Shown piece after piece: positions 32,556-41,107 of a stretch of DNA of 64,000 bases; the first letter of the stretch is position 1, and the number at the start of each line of letters is the position of its first letter. The DNA is taken from positions 62,001 to 126,000 of the forward strand of contig NZ_JABAIH010000005.1 of the NCBI RefSeq assembly GCF_012641395.1, written 5' to 3'. The stretch comes from Rhizobium sp. P32RR-XVIII (GTDB taxonomy: Bacteria > Pseudomonadota > Alphaproteobacteria > Rhizobiales > Rhizobiaceae). The notes below the pieces were generated by a model, which did no database searches, had not been told where the DNA came from, and saw nothing but the letters and a program-made list of their open reading frames with translations. The translations under genes were made by a program, and so were the position numbers.

Positions 32556-35069
32556 ATGAAGACACATGCGCGGGCAGTGGTCATCGGCGGCGGCGTCGTC
32601 GGCGTTTCGACGCTCTATCACCTTGCAAGGAAGGGCTGGGACGATGCCGTCCTGATTGAGCGCAAGGAGCTGACCTCCGGCTCGACCTGGCATGCCGCAG
32701 GACTTCTGCCGCTCTTCAACATGAGCTACTCGGTCGGCCAGATCCACAAATACTCGGTTCGCTTCTACCAGGAACTGCAGGAAGAGACCTGCATGAATGT
32801 CGGTTTCAGCCAAGTCTCCAACATTCGTCTGGCCCGCACCAAGGACCGCTGGGACGAGTACATGTACTATGCCGGCATCGCCGAGACGATCGGCGTCAAC
32901 GTCAAGATCCTGACGCCCGAAGAGGTCAAGGAGGTCTGGCCGCTCTGCGAGACCGACGGCCTGCTCGGCGCGATCCAGCATCCCGACGATGGCTATATCC
33001 AGCCGGCCGACCTGACGCAGGCGCTCGCCAAAGGCGCCCGCGACCGCGGCGCCACCATCTACCGCAACACGACGGTCACCGCCATCGAGCAGCAGCCGGA
33101 TGGGCTCTGGAAGGTGACGACGGACAAGGGCGAGATCACTGCCGAGCATGTCATCAGCTGTACGGGCAACTTCGCCCGCAAGACGGGCGAGATGGTCGGC
33201 ATCAACATCCCGGTCATTCCGGTCGAGCATCAGTACATCGTCACCGAACCGCATCCTGAGATCCTCGAGCGCAAGGCGAAAGGGCTCCCCGAGATGGGCG
33301 TGCTGCGCGAATCCGACAGCGCCTGGTACATGCGCGAGGAAAACGGCGGCCTCATCCTCGGTCCTTACGAACACGGCGCGCCGGTGTGCTACGTCAATGG
33401 CCCGTCGGACGAGAGCGAATACGAGCTATTCCAGGAAGATCTCGATCGCCTGATGCCGCATATCGAGGCCGCCATCACCCGCGTTCCGGCCTTCGGCGAA
33501 GTCGGCATCAAGAAGGTCTATAACGGCGCGATCGCCTATACTCCGGACGGCAACCCGATCGTCGGTCCGGCGCCGGGCCTCAAGAACTTCTGGCTCAACG
33601 AAGGACATTCCTTCGGCATCACCGCCGCCGGCGGTGCGGGCTGGCAGCTTGCCGAATGGATTGTCGATGGCGAACCGACCGTCGACATGATGGGCGTCGA
33701 TCCGCGCCGTTTCGGTCCTTATGCGACCGAAGGCTACCTGATCGCCAAGAACGAGGAAGCTTACGCCAACGTCTTCACCATGCACTATCCGGACGAAGAG
33801 CGGGGCGCCGCCCGTCCGCTGAAGACGACGCCAGTCTATGACCGCCTGAAAGAGATGGGCGCCGTATTCGGTTCCGTTTACGGCTGGGAACGCGCAAACT
33901 GGTTTGCGCCCGAAGGTTACGACCTTCCGAAGGACCAGATCGGCGTCGGCGCCGATGTTCTCACCAACCATAACCACTCTGCGCCAACCGAAGATGGCCG
34001 CATCCTCGAAAAATGGTCGTTCCGCCGCTCGAACTATTTCGAACATGTCGGCAACGAGGTCATGAACGTTCACCGGAATGTCGGCGTTCTCGACATGTCG
34101 GCCTTCGCGAAGATGGAAGTCTCCGGTCCCGGCGCGCGCGCCTGGCTGGACTCGATTTTCGCCAACGCCATTCCGAAGAAGCGCGGCCGTATCGCACTCT
34201 GCCATATGCTGACGGTGCGTGGCGGCGTGCGGGCTGAATTCACGGTCTACGAATGGGCGCCGGGCCGCTTCTATCTCGTGTCCGCGGGCGCCTACGAGGC
34301 GCATGACCACGACTATCTGCGCAAGCTCGCACCGGCCGATGGTTCGGTTCGCCTGCAGCCGATCACCCAGCGTCTCGGCGTGCTCGTGCTCGCCGGTCCG
34401 AAGTCCCGCGACGTTCTCAAGAAGCTCACGCGCACAAGCCTGGAGAATAAGGATTTCCCCTGGCTCACAGGCAAGGAGATCTCTGTCGGTGCCGCAACGG
34501 CGCATGCGCTCCGCGTCAACTTCGTCGGCGAACTCGGCTGGGAACTCCATCACCCGATCGAAATGCAGAACTACATCTTCGACAAGCTGATGGAAGCGGG
34601 TGCCGAGTACGGCATCAAGCCCTTCGGTATTCGCGCCATGCTCTCGATGTCGGTCGAGAAATCCTACCGCCTGATCCCGCGAGAAATGTCGATCGAGTAC
34701 AATGCCTATGAATCGGCGCTCGACCGCTTCATCAAGCCGGAGAAGGAATTCCTCGGCCGCGAGGCTCTGCTTGCCTACAAGGAAAAAGGCCTGAAGTGGA
34801 ACTTTGCGACCCTGGTTGTCGAGGCCGGCAATGACGTCGACGCCCGCGGCTCGGAAGCCATCTACAATGAGGTCGGCGAGCTTGTCGGCCGCGCGACGAA
34901 CGGCACCTTCGGCTTCCGCATCAACCGTTCGCTGGCGCTTGCCATGCTGCGGCCGGATTATGCCAAGGACGGAACAAGGCTGAAGATCAAGATCCTCGGC
35001 ACCATGTATAATGCCACGGTCGTTGGAGAAAGCCCGTTCGACGCGGAAAATGCGGCGCTTCGCGCATAA
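32556..35069 (+). CDS. FAD-dependent dimethylglycine/sarcosine dehydrogenase-type enzyme
   Basis: An 837-residue two-domain enzyme. The N-terminal DAO domain (1-390) has the FAD motif VIGGGVVGVSTLYHLA at 9-24 and TWHAAGL with His46, the position that links FAD covalently in this family. The C-terminal half (about 430-830) is a GcvT-like folate-binding domain (NVGVLDMSAFAKMEVSGPGA, VNFVGELGWELHHPIE). It oxidatively demethylates an N-methylated glycine, passing the one-carbon unit to tetrahydrofolate. Exact substrate is not fixed by sequence. Repeats upstream and a GATase1-AraC regulator 2.5 kb away suggest induction by a methylated amine. Confidence 0.9.
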   Translation: MKTHARAVVIGGGVVGVSTLYHLARKGWDDAVLIERKELTSGSTWHAAGLLPLFNMSYSVGQIHKYSVRFYQELQEETCMNVGFSQVSNIRLARTKDRWDEYMYYAGIAETIGVNVKILTPEEVKEVWPLCETDGLLGAIQHPDDGYIQPADLTQALAKGARDRGATIYRNTTVTAIEQQPDGLWKVTTDKGEITAEHVISCTGNFARKTGEMVGINIPVIPVEHQYIVTEPHPEILERKAKGLPEMGVLRESDSAWYMREENGGLILGPYEHGAPVCYVNGPSDESEYELFQEDLDRLMPHIEAAITRVPAFGEVGIKKVYNGAIAYTPDGNPIVGPAPGLKNFWLNEGHSFGITAAGGAGWQLAEWIVDGEPTVDMMGVDPRRFGPYATEGYLIAKNEEAYANVFTMHYPDEERGAARPLKTTPVYDRLKEMGAVFGSVYGWERANWFAPEGYDLPKDQIGVGADVLTNHNHSAPTEDGRILEKWSFRRSNYFEHVGNEVMNVHRNVGVLDMSAFAKMEVSGPGARAWLDSIFANAIPKKRGRIALCHMLTVRGGVRAEFTVYEWAPGRFYLVSAGAYEAHDHDYLRKLAPADGSVRLQPITQRLGVLVLAGPKSRDVLKKLTRTSLENKDFPWLTGKEISVGAATAHALRVNFVGELGWELHHPIEMQNYIFDKLMEAGAEYGIKPFGIRAMLSMSVEKSYRLIPREMSIEYNAYESALDRFIKPEKEFLGREALLAYKEKGLKWNFATLVVEAGNDVDARGSEAIYNEVGELVGRATNGTFGFRINRSLALAMLRPDYAKDGTRLKIKILGTMYNATVVGESPFDAENAALRA

Positions 35070-35096
35070 TCTCTTAAGCATAAGTCGAGAAATCGA

Positions 35097-35123
35097 AGGC
35101 GGTCCCGGTGGGCCGCCTTTTTC
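35097..35123 (+). terminator. Intrinsic terminator after the dehydrogenase gene
   Basis: Stem GGCGGTCC / GGGCCGCC (one G-U pair) with loop CGGT is followed by TTTTTC. Confidence 0.85.
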
Positions 35124-35215
35124 TTGTGGCCAACAATACGGCGATTAACAATTGCTCAAACGAGTTGAGGTATCGATTTTCAGGGGAATAGAAGTTTTCA
35201 ATCAAAAGGTTTCAT

Positions 35216-36046
35216 ATGTCTTTTTTAGGCATTTCGGGGATGCAGTATTCCGGCGAGATGTTTGCCGGGGCGCGTATTCTTCTGGCCGAGGATTCCAATG
35301 TCTTTACGTCGATGATCAGCAAGCGGCTGAAAGAGCTTTTCGACATCGACGTTGAGATCTGCCGCAGTTTCGAGGATCTTCAACTCGCCTACGACAAATC
35401 TATCGAGCCGATCACGCTGGCGATCTCGAACATCAATCTGCCCGGCGCTGAAAAAGGCGAGGCGCTGGAGTACCTGGTCGATCTCAGTATTCCGACGATC
35501 GTCTTCACCGGTACATTCCATGAGGGCCTGCGCGACGAGTTGATCGCGAAGGAAATCGTCGACTACATCCTCAAGGACAATGTCTTCGCCGTCGATCTGC
35601 TGGCGGAATCGATCTGCCGCTTTCTCACCAACAAGCGCCACCACGTTCTGATCGTCGACGACAGCGCAACAGCTCGGGCTCTCCTTTCCAGCCGCCTGAA
35701 GCGCTACAACTTCCGCGTCAGTGTCGCCGAGAGTGGTGCCAAGGCGCTTGATATCCTGAAGACCAATCCGGATATCGGGCTGATGGTCACCGACTACAAT
35801 ATGCCCGACATCGACGGCTTCGAGCTGACGCGGCGCATCCGCGCCACGATCGGCTCGCATCGGCTGCGCATCATCGGCGTTTCTTCCTCGTCCAACCGGC
35901 TGCTTTCGGCGCGGTTTCTGAAAGCAGGCGGCAACGATTTCATGCTGCGGCCCTTTATCGACGAGGAATTCTACTGCCGCGTCAACCAGAACCTCGACAC
36001 GCTGCTGCAGATCCAGACGATGAGGAAGGAGCGGGCGGTTGCGTGA
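35216..36046 (+). CDS. Tandem double-receiver protein with a degenerate first receiver
   Basis: A 276-residue protein made of two receiver domains. In the first (about 18-140) the acceptor Asp is replaced by Asn72 in AISNINLPG, though its acidic pocket AEDSN is kept. The second (about 142-265) is intact with VDDSA and MVTDYNMPD. It is clearly a duplicate of the N-terminal two-thirds of the next protein (shared patterns IVFTGTF/IVFTATF, VDYILKDN/IDYVLKDN). There is no output domain, so it may regulate its neighbour, the diguanylate cyclase, by competition or interaction. The pair is 201 bp apart. Confidence 0.85.
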   Translation: MSFLGISGMQYSGEMFAGARILLAEDSNVFTSMISKRLKELFDIDVEICRSFEDLQLAYDKSIEPITLAISNINLPGAEKGEALEYLVDLSIPTIVFTGTFHEGLRDELIAKEIVDYILKDNVFAVDLLAESICRFLTNKRHHVLIVDDSATARALLSSRLKRYNFRVSVAESGAKALDILKTNPDIGLMVTDYNMPDIDGFELTRRIRATIGSHRLRIIGVSSSSNRLLSARFLKAGGNDFMLRPFIDEEFYCRVNQNLDTLLQIQTMRKERAVA

Positions 36047-36247
36047 CGCGAAAATAGAGCGCAATACGGGTAGGAACTCTGGATGAATCAGAACGCGCTC
36101 GTTGTTCACTCACGAATTTTTGCAATTTTAGGTTTCTTTGCTGCCGTTCCGGCGCTTCAATCTTCGTGGCCTCTCGGTTATCGTCCCTGCCACTGCAATG
36201 AAGGCCGATTCGGGCTTTCATTGCGTTTCGGCACATAGGCGGGCTGT

Positions 36248-37579
36248 ATGGCGTTTCCAGCGGATTTCAATCGGGATGGCTCAGGCCCGCGCTTCGGCAG
36301 CCAGACGATACTTCTGGTTGAAGATTCCCGGATGTTTTCCGCTGTGCTCTGTCACCGATTCCAGACGGAACTTGGCCTCCACGTCAAACCATGCTCTTCG
36401 TTGAAAGCACTGCAGGACGCGCTGGCACAGGATGGTCACGGCTATACACTGGCGGTCGTCGACCTGAATTTGCCGGATTCTCCCTATGGCGAGGCGCTCG
36501 ACTGCACGGTAGAGCATAATATTCCCGCGATCGTTTTCACCGCGACCTTCGATGTTGCCATCCGCAACCGGGTGATGGAGCGGAATGTCATCGATTACGT
36601 CCTCAAGGACAATGAATTTGCCCTCGACAATCTGGTCGCGGCCGTCCGCCGTGCAATGCTGAACCGGAAGACGCGCGTTCTCGTTGTCGATGACGTCACC
36701 TCTGCGCGCCAGATTCTCGTCGATCTTCTGAAGGCGCAGCAATACATGGTCGTCGAGGCGACCTCCGGGCTGGAGGCCTTGGCTGCACTTGAGACTTACG
36801 GCGACATCGAGATCGTGGTGACGGATCACCATATGCCGGATATGACGGGCTACGAGCTGACACGTCGCATCCGCCATCGCTTCGGTTCCGAGAATATGCG
36901 GGTCGTGGGTATCTCGTCCTCCACCGACCGGATGCTGTCTGCGAGCTTTCTGAAGGCCGGGGCAAGCGATTTCGTCTACCGGCCGTTCGTGGCCGAGGAG
37001 CTTCAATGGCGCATTGCCAACAACGTCGAAACGCTGGCGCAGATGAAGCAGTTGCGGGCGGCGGCGGCATGCGACTATCTCACCGGTCTTTATAATCGCC
37101 GCTATTTCTTCGACCACGGCCCGAAGATTGTGAACGAGTGCCTGAGACAGAAGTCCCCTAGTTCCGTTGCCATCCTCGACATCGATCATTTCAAGCGGCT
37201 GAACGACACATATGGGCACGAAATCGGCGACAAGGTGCTGAAGGCGGTCGCCAATCGCCTTGCGGCGATGTTCGAGGGCAGCGACAACCTGCTCTCGCGC
37301 CTCGGCGGCGAGGAGTTCTCGATCCTTTTCCCGCTGATGGATTCCACCTCCGCGACGAAGCTTTGCGATGAGATCCGCTCGGATATTTCGCGGCTGAAGG
37401 TGACGGCCGACGACGAGGAGCTGTCGGTTACCGTGTCGATCGGCGTTGCTGAGGTATCCGGCTACGAGACCTTCGACAACTATCTGAACGCCGCCGACCA
37501 GTTTCTCTACATGGCCAAGCACAAGGGCCGCAATCAGGTGTTTTCAGATGCCAAGATGACGGAAGAAGCGGCGCAATAG
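36248..37579 (+). CDS. Double-receiver diguanylate cyclase (REC-REC-GGDEF, PleD-like)
   Basis: A 443-residue protein with two receivers and a GGDEF domain, the layout of PleD. Receiver 1 has Asp72 (AVVDLNLPD); receiver 2 has VTDHHMPDMTG. The GGDEF domain (about 275-435) begins CDYLTGLYNRRYF, has LDIDHFKRLNDTYGHEIGD and the active GGEEF at about 351-355. It makes cyclic di-GMP when phosphorylated, affecting motility, adhesion or the cell cycle. An RxxD inhibitory site is not obvious. The short double-receiver protein upstream is its paralogue. Confidence 0.92.
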   Translation: MAFPADFNRDGSGPRFGSQTILLVEDSRMFSAVLCHRFQTELGLHVKPCSSLKALQDALAQDGHGYTLAVVDLNLPDSPYGEALDCTVEHNIPAIVFTATFDVAIRNRVMERNVIDYVLKDNEFALDNLVAAVRRAMLNRKTRVLVVDDVTSARQILVDLLKAQQYMVVEATSGLEALAALETYGDIEIVVTDHHMPDMTGYELTRRIRHRFGSENMRVVGISSSTDRMLSASFLKAGASDFVYRPFVAEELQWRIANNVETLAQMKQLRAAAACDYLTGLYNRRYFFDHGPKIVNECLRQKSPSSVAILDIDHFKRLNDTYGHEIGDKVLKAVANRLAAMFEGSDNLLSRLGGEEFSILFPLMDSTSATKLCDEIRSDISRLKVTADDEELSVTVSIGVAEVSGYETFDNYLNAADQFLYMAKHKGRNQVFSDAKMTEEAAQ

Positions 37580-37595
37580 CGCGCCGCCGTCTTCG

Positions 37596-38615
37596 TCACG
37601 CTGCGATCGCCTCTCGGGCCGTTGCCATCGTAAGCTTGCGCTCGGCGCGCTCCTGTTGCGGTGAGCGATGATAGAGTTCGCGATAACACTTCGAGAAATG
37701 CGATGCAGAGACGAAGCCGCAGGCGACGGCAACTTCGACAACCGGCATCGAAGACTGCACCAGCAAGTGGCGGGCGCGATCGAGGCGGATCTCCAGATAG
37801 TAGCGGGCGGGAGAGCGGCCCATTTCCTGGCGGAAAAGGCGCTCGATCTGACGACGGGACAGCCCGGCACCGTCTGCGATCTCAAGCAGCGACAGAGGTT
37901 CTGCGAGATTGCCTTCCATCAATTCGATGATCGACAGAACCTTGGAATTCTGGACGCCAAGACGTGCGCGAAGCGGCAGGCGCTGGCGGTCGTGCGGGCT
38001 GCGGACCCGGTCGGTCAGGTGCTGTTCGCAGACGCGGTTGACGAGGCTTTCTCCGAAATCCTGGCCGATCAGGTTCAGCATCATGTCGAGCGAGGCTGTG
38101 CCGCCGGCGCAGGTATAAAGATTGCTGTCCACCTCATAGAGATCGGCATAGACCTCCGCTTGCGGAAAAGCTTCGGAGAAGCCCGGCAGGTTCTCCCAGT
38201 GGATCGCGCAACGCTTGCCGTTCAGGAGCCCGGCCTGAGCTAGCACATGCGCGCCCGTACAGAGACTGCCGACCGCGACACCGCGATTGTAGGATTCGCG
38301 TAGCCACGCATTGACGGACTTGTTGTTGAAATCCTCTACGTCGATGCCCGAACAGACGAGCACCATGTTTGGCCGGTTCTCACCGCCGAGATGACGCCGT
38401 TCTTCGGCAAGGGAGGTGTTTGCCTCGACCCCGATGCCGCATGAGGAATAGACCTTGTTCCCATCGACCGAAGTGAGCCGCCACGTGTAAGCTTGGTAGC
38501 CCAGCATCCGGTTGGCGATGCGTAAGGTATCGATCGCCGCTGAAAAGGGCAGCATGGTGAACTGGGGAACCATGAAGAAGACGAGAGAGCGTTTCTTAGT
38601 CAGCATCTTGTTCAT
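37596..38615 (-). CDS. GATase1-like AraC-family regulator (GlxA/GbdR type)
   Basis: A 339-residue regulator. An N-terminal DJ-1/PfpI-like domain (about 10-200) has the nucleophile-elbow sequence SLCTGAHVLAQAGLL and CAGGTASLDMMLNLIG. The C-terminal AraC helix-turn-helix lies at about 225-325 (LLEIADGAGLSRRQIERLFRQEMG and VAVACGFVSASHFSKCYRELY). This architecture is shared with GbdR and SouR, regulators of glycine betaine, dimethylglycine and sarcosine catabolism, and an enzyme of that pathway type lies 2.5 kb away. ATG 38615 is preferred over TTG 38621. Control of the dehydrogenase is inferred. Confidence 0.85.
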   Translation of the reverse strand: MNKMLTKKRSLVFFMVPQFTMLPFSAAIDTLRIANRMLGYQAYTWRLTSVDGNKVYSSCGIGVEANTSLAEERRHLGGENRPNMVLVCSGIDVEDFNNKSVNAWLRESYNRGVAVGSLCTGAHVLAQAGLLNGKRCAIHWENLPGFSEAFPQAEVYADLYEVDSNLYTCAGGTASLDMMLNLIGQDFGESLVNRVCEQHLTDRVRSPHDRQRLPLRARLGVQNSKVLSIIELMEGNLAEPLSLLEIADGAGLSRRQIERLFRQEMGRSPARYYLEIRLDRARHLLVQSSMPVVEVAVACGFVSASHFSKCYRELYHRSPQQERAERKLTMATAREAIAA

Positions 38616-38641
38616 GAGCAAAATCCATACTGGAGGGCGAC

Positions 38642-38696
38642 TGTCTATTCGTTGCGCGAAATGCGTCGCCCCGATGTCCCAAAAACGACATTCGCA
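38642..38696. promoter_or_regulatory. Candidate operator upstream of the GATase1-AraC regulator
   Basis: Two elements recall the repeats before the dehydrogenase gene: TGTCTATTCG (38642-38651) and ACGACATTCGCA (38685-38696), the latter matching the inverted 12-mer at 10 of 12 positions. They lie 27-81 bp upstream of the regulator start, consistent with autoregulation. Confidence 0.45.
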
Positions 38697-38843
38697 TGGA
38701 TAAATGCGGCCACGAAGAGCTAATTTGCGACGTGCACAATCTGAGCCGCGCTCAAGAGGCCAATGCCGAGGGCGACGAGGTCGCTCTAAAAATATAGGCT
38801 TCTGAAAATTAAGACCAAATCGAAGGTGCTCTGAAACGATGAA

Positions 38844-38873
38844 GGCGGCGCTGCCGCAGGGCAGAGCGCCGCC
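38844..38873 (-). terminator. Hairpin terminator for the DUF1127 gene
   Basis: A perfect 9-bp stem GGCGGCGCT / AGCGCCGCC with a 12-nt loop, 27 bp beyond the end of the minus-strand gene. The U-tract on the minus strand is weak (CCTTCAT), so it may rely on stem strength. Confidence 0.6.
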
Positions 38874-38899
38874 TCAAACGAGGAAGTATGTCGCATTCA

Positions 38900-39097
38900 T
38901 TACATTACCTTGCGTTCTTCATCGGCTTCGTCTGCAGATGGCCAGCCAATATCCTTGCGGATGTCGAAGGGCATGGATTCGATTTCCCGTGCCGTCTGCC
39001 ATTGGTGCCAGGAGTGCACCAGTCTGCGGACAAGGCCTGCGACATCGAAGTGCGTGTCGGTGAAGTTGTGGCCATCCCGATAATGGATCGTGGTCAT
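38900..39097 (-). CDS. DUF1127 (YjiS-like) small protein
   Basis: A 65-residue protein with the DUF1127 pattern WHQWQTAREIESMPFDIRKDIGWP in its C-terminal half. Small DUF1127 proteins are widespread in alphaproteobacteria and have been linked to RNA turnover and phosphate or carbon adaptation in Agrobacterium and Rhodobacter. AAGGAA lies 6 nt before ATG 39097. Confidence 0.75.
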   Translation of the reverse strand: MTTIHYRDGHNFTDTHFDVAGLVRRLVHSWHQWQTAREIESMPFDIRKDIGWPSADEADEERKVM

Positions 39098-39157
39098 TGT
39101 CGTTTCCTTTCTCAAGCGGCTTAGCGCTCGGTGTCTAATGTGGTCCCTGATGATCCA

Positions 39158-39379
39158 TCATTCAAACGAATAGATTTTATTGATACCATCAGGTTTGTTG
39201 AAGGATCTGGAGATCAGGTCGCGTTCGGCCGCGGCAGCAGCATAGGGATCCACATCGGCCACCAGATGCTGGGGCAATGCCGCCATCTGGCGCATGGTAT
39301 TTTGCCAAGCGGCGCGCTGGATCTGCTTCGTCCTGAACGCGAGGAAGATGTCCAGAATTTCATGTGCGGTCCCGGTCAT
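39158..39379 (-). CDS. Small hypothetical protein
   Basis: A 73-residue soluble, helical protein (HEILDIFLAFRTKQIQRAAW). AAGGAGG lies 6 nt before the ATG, giving good translation support. It is co-directional with the DUF1127 gene (61 bp away) and divergent from the LysR gene. Function unknown. Confidence 0.58.
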   Translation of the reverse strand: MTGTAHEILDIFLAFRTKQIQRAAWQNTMRQMAALPQHLVADVDPYAAAAAERDLISRSFNKPDGINKIYSFE

Positions 39380-39487
39380 CGTGGCCTCCTTTTTCTATCA
39401 GCCATGATGCTAATATAAGTACGCGTTGACTTTCAGACAATCGAAATGATATTGTGTTTAAAATCAGAAAAATTGAAAGATGGGACG

Positions 39488-40387
39488 ATGAGCATTCCCT
39501 TTCGCAGGCCGATACCGCTGCTCGACAATGACGTCCTCAGAACCTTTGTCGCCATTGCGGAAACAGGCAATTTTTCGACCGCCGCTGAAGCGGTGTTCCG
39601 CACGCCCTCGGCGGTTTCCATGCAGATCAAGAAGCTCGAGGAGCAGCTCGGCGCCACGCTTTTCATGCGTGATGCGCGTTCGGTGACTTTGACCCAGCAC
39701 GGCGAGCTGCTACTGACCTACGCCCGCAACATCCTGGCGCTCTCCAACGAAGCTGTTTCCCGCTTCATCATGCCGGAACTCAGCGGCGTCGTACGGCTCG
39801 GCGCGCCGGAGGATATTGGCGAGCGTTTGCTGCCGAACATCCTGAAGAGCTTTGCCGAAACCTATCCCGGCATCATGGTCGATGTCACAGTTGATATGAG
39901 TCTCGGTCTCAAGAAGCGCATGGAGGAGCAAAGGCTGGATCTGGCGCTCATCAATTGCGCCACACGGCCGTTCCCGACCGGCGGCGAGATCGTATTCCGC
40001 GAGCGCCTCGTCTGGGCGGGTGCCAAGTGCGGCACGGCGCACCGGCGCGATCCTCTGCCGATTTCGATCTGGGAGGATGGCTGCATCTGGCGGCAGGAGG
40101 CGTTGGCGCAGCTGGAACGCAACAAGCGGCCATACCGCGTCGCCTACCTGAGCGGGCACACGATGGCGCAGCGCGCCGCCGTGCTCTCCGACCTTGCGAT
40201 CGCACCGCTGCCGCGATCCTATGTCAGCGGCGATATGGTCATTCTTGGTGCGCAGGAGGGGCTGCCCGAACTCGGGTCGTTCGATATCCGGCTGCTCACC
40301 GCCTCGCAGCTTTCGGGTCCTATGGCAGCCGTAGCCGAGAGCATCCGCTTCGCTTTTGCGGAAAAGGCAAAGGCTGTCGCCGCTTGA
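39488..40387 (+). CDS. LysR-family transcriptional regulator
   Basis: A 299-residue LTTR. The N-terminal winged helix (LLDNDVLRTFVAIAETGNFSTAAEAVFRTPSAVSMQIKKLEEQLG) is followed by a linker helix and a substrate-binding domain from about 90 (GVVRLGAPEDIGERLLPNIL). It is divergent from two small genes across a 108-bp spacer, the classic LysR layout, so they may be its targets. The start at 39488 is at the usual distance before the helix-turn-helix. Effector unknown. Confidence 0.9.
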   Translation: MSIPFRRPIPLLDNDVLRTFVAIAETGNFSTAAEAVFRTPSAVSMQIKKLEEQLGATLFMRDARSVTLTQHGELLLTYARNILALSNEAVSRFIMPELSGVVRLGAPEDIGERLLPNILKSFAETYPGIMVDVTVDMSLGLKKRMEEQRLDLALINCATRPFPTGGEIVFRERLVWAGAKCGTAHRRDPLPISIWEDGCIWRQEALAQLERNKRPYRVAYLSGHTMAQRAAVLSDLAIAPLPRSYVSGDMVILGAQEGLPELGSFDIRLLTASQLSGPMAAVAESIRFAFAEKAKAVAA

Positions 40388-40486
40388 ACCGAACGCCGAT
40401 GAACCTTATGCATCTCGTCGCGTTTATGCTCTAAGCGGCTAACCGATTCGAGCACGCGATTCCTGGTTTCTAGAGAGGTTCTCAAG

Positions 40487-40642
40487 ATGACGATGACAGT
40501 CAAGATCGGCGCTGCGCTCATGCTGCTTCTGGCGCTTTCCTCATGCGGCAACACCATCCGCGGCGTGGGCCGCGATACGGCAAACGTCGTCAATGCAACG
40601 CAGGATGCCGGAAGGTCGGTGAACCGCGCCGCTAGCCGCTAA
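40487..40642 (+). CDS. Entericidin-like small lipoprotein (second copy)
   Basis: A 51-residue protein with a lipoprotein signal (IGAALMLLLALSSC) and the mature entericidin pattern CGNTIRGVGRDTANVVN. It is closer to the enterobacterial consensus than the copy at 22727. GAGAGG lies about 9 nt before the ATG. Located at the outer membrane by analogy; role unproven. Confidence 0.8.
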   Translation: MTMTVKIGAALMLLLALSSCGNTIRGVGRDTANVVNATQDAGRSVNRAASR

Positions 40643-40648
40643 GCTTTT

Positions 40649-40999
40649 TCAGATCGCCGCGGTTGGGTAGGCCTGCTCGAGGCCGCCCGACCGCAGCAAG
40701 CCGGCGCGGAAGGCAAGATAAGCCGGATGCTGGCTCGATTTGGCCGCTTCCATCAGACGGATCTGAAGCCGCCCCGGGGCGGCTTCGCCGATCCATAGTC
40801 CGGTTTTTTCCAGTTTCAGCGAATTGAGAAACGGCGCAGCCGCCGCCAGATCCAGATAGCGGTGCAAACCCTCGATGAGACTATCATCTTGCGCCGCATT
40901 CTCCATGAGCAGCGAGAGATACGATTTATCCGTTTCGGCGGCCCCCGCAAATTTGCTGGCGACAATTTCGCGATCAGGGAAGGAAGCGGCTGGCGTCAT
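40649..40999 (-). CDS. Hypothetical protein
   Basis: A 116-residue soluble protein without recognised domain (YLSLLMENAAQDDSLIEGLH, LDLAAAAPFLNSLKLEKTGLW). Convergent with the lipoprotein gene, 6 bp apart. No strong ribosome-binding site at ATG 40999; the frame opens at 41029. Function unknown. Confidence 0.55.
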   Translation of the reverse strand: MTPAASFPDREIVASKFAGAAETDKSYLSLLMENAAQDDSLIEGLHRYLDLAAAAPFLNSLKLEKTGLWIGEAAPGRLQIRLMEAAKSSQHPAYLAFRAGLLRSGGLEQAYPTAAI

Positions 41000-41107
41000 C
41001 GGGTATCCATAACAGGGCGCCGCATGCACGGCAGCTTTAGCGGTGAGTAGTTGAGCCGGTAGCTACGCACCAAAGCATTCGCGAGGCTGGAATCGCGGAC
41101 ATTTCGC

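Noticed and set aside
33426..35081. 551-codon minus-strand frame
   Set aside because: It is fully antisense to the dehydrogenase, whose coding motifs are continuous on the plus strand.
36281..37522. 413-codon minus-strand frame
   Set aside because: Shadow of the diguanylate cyclase gene.
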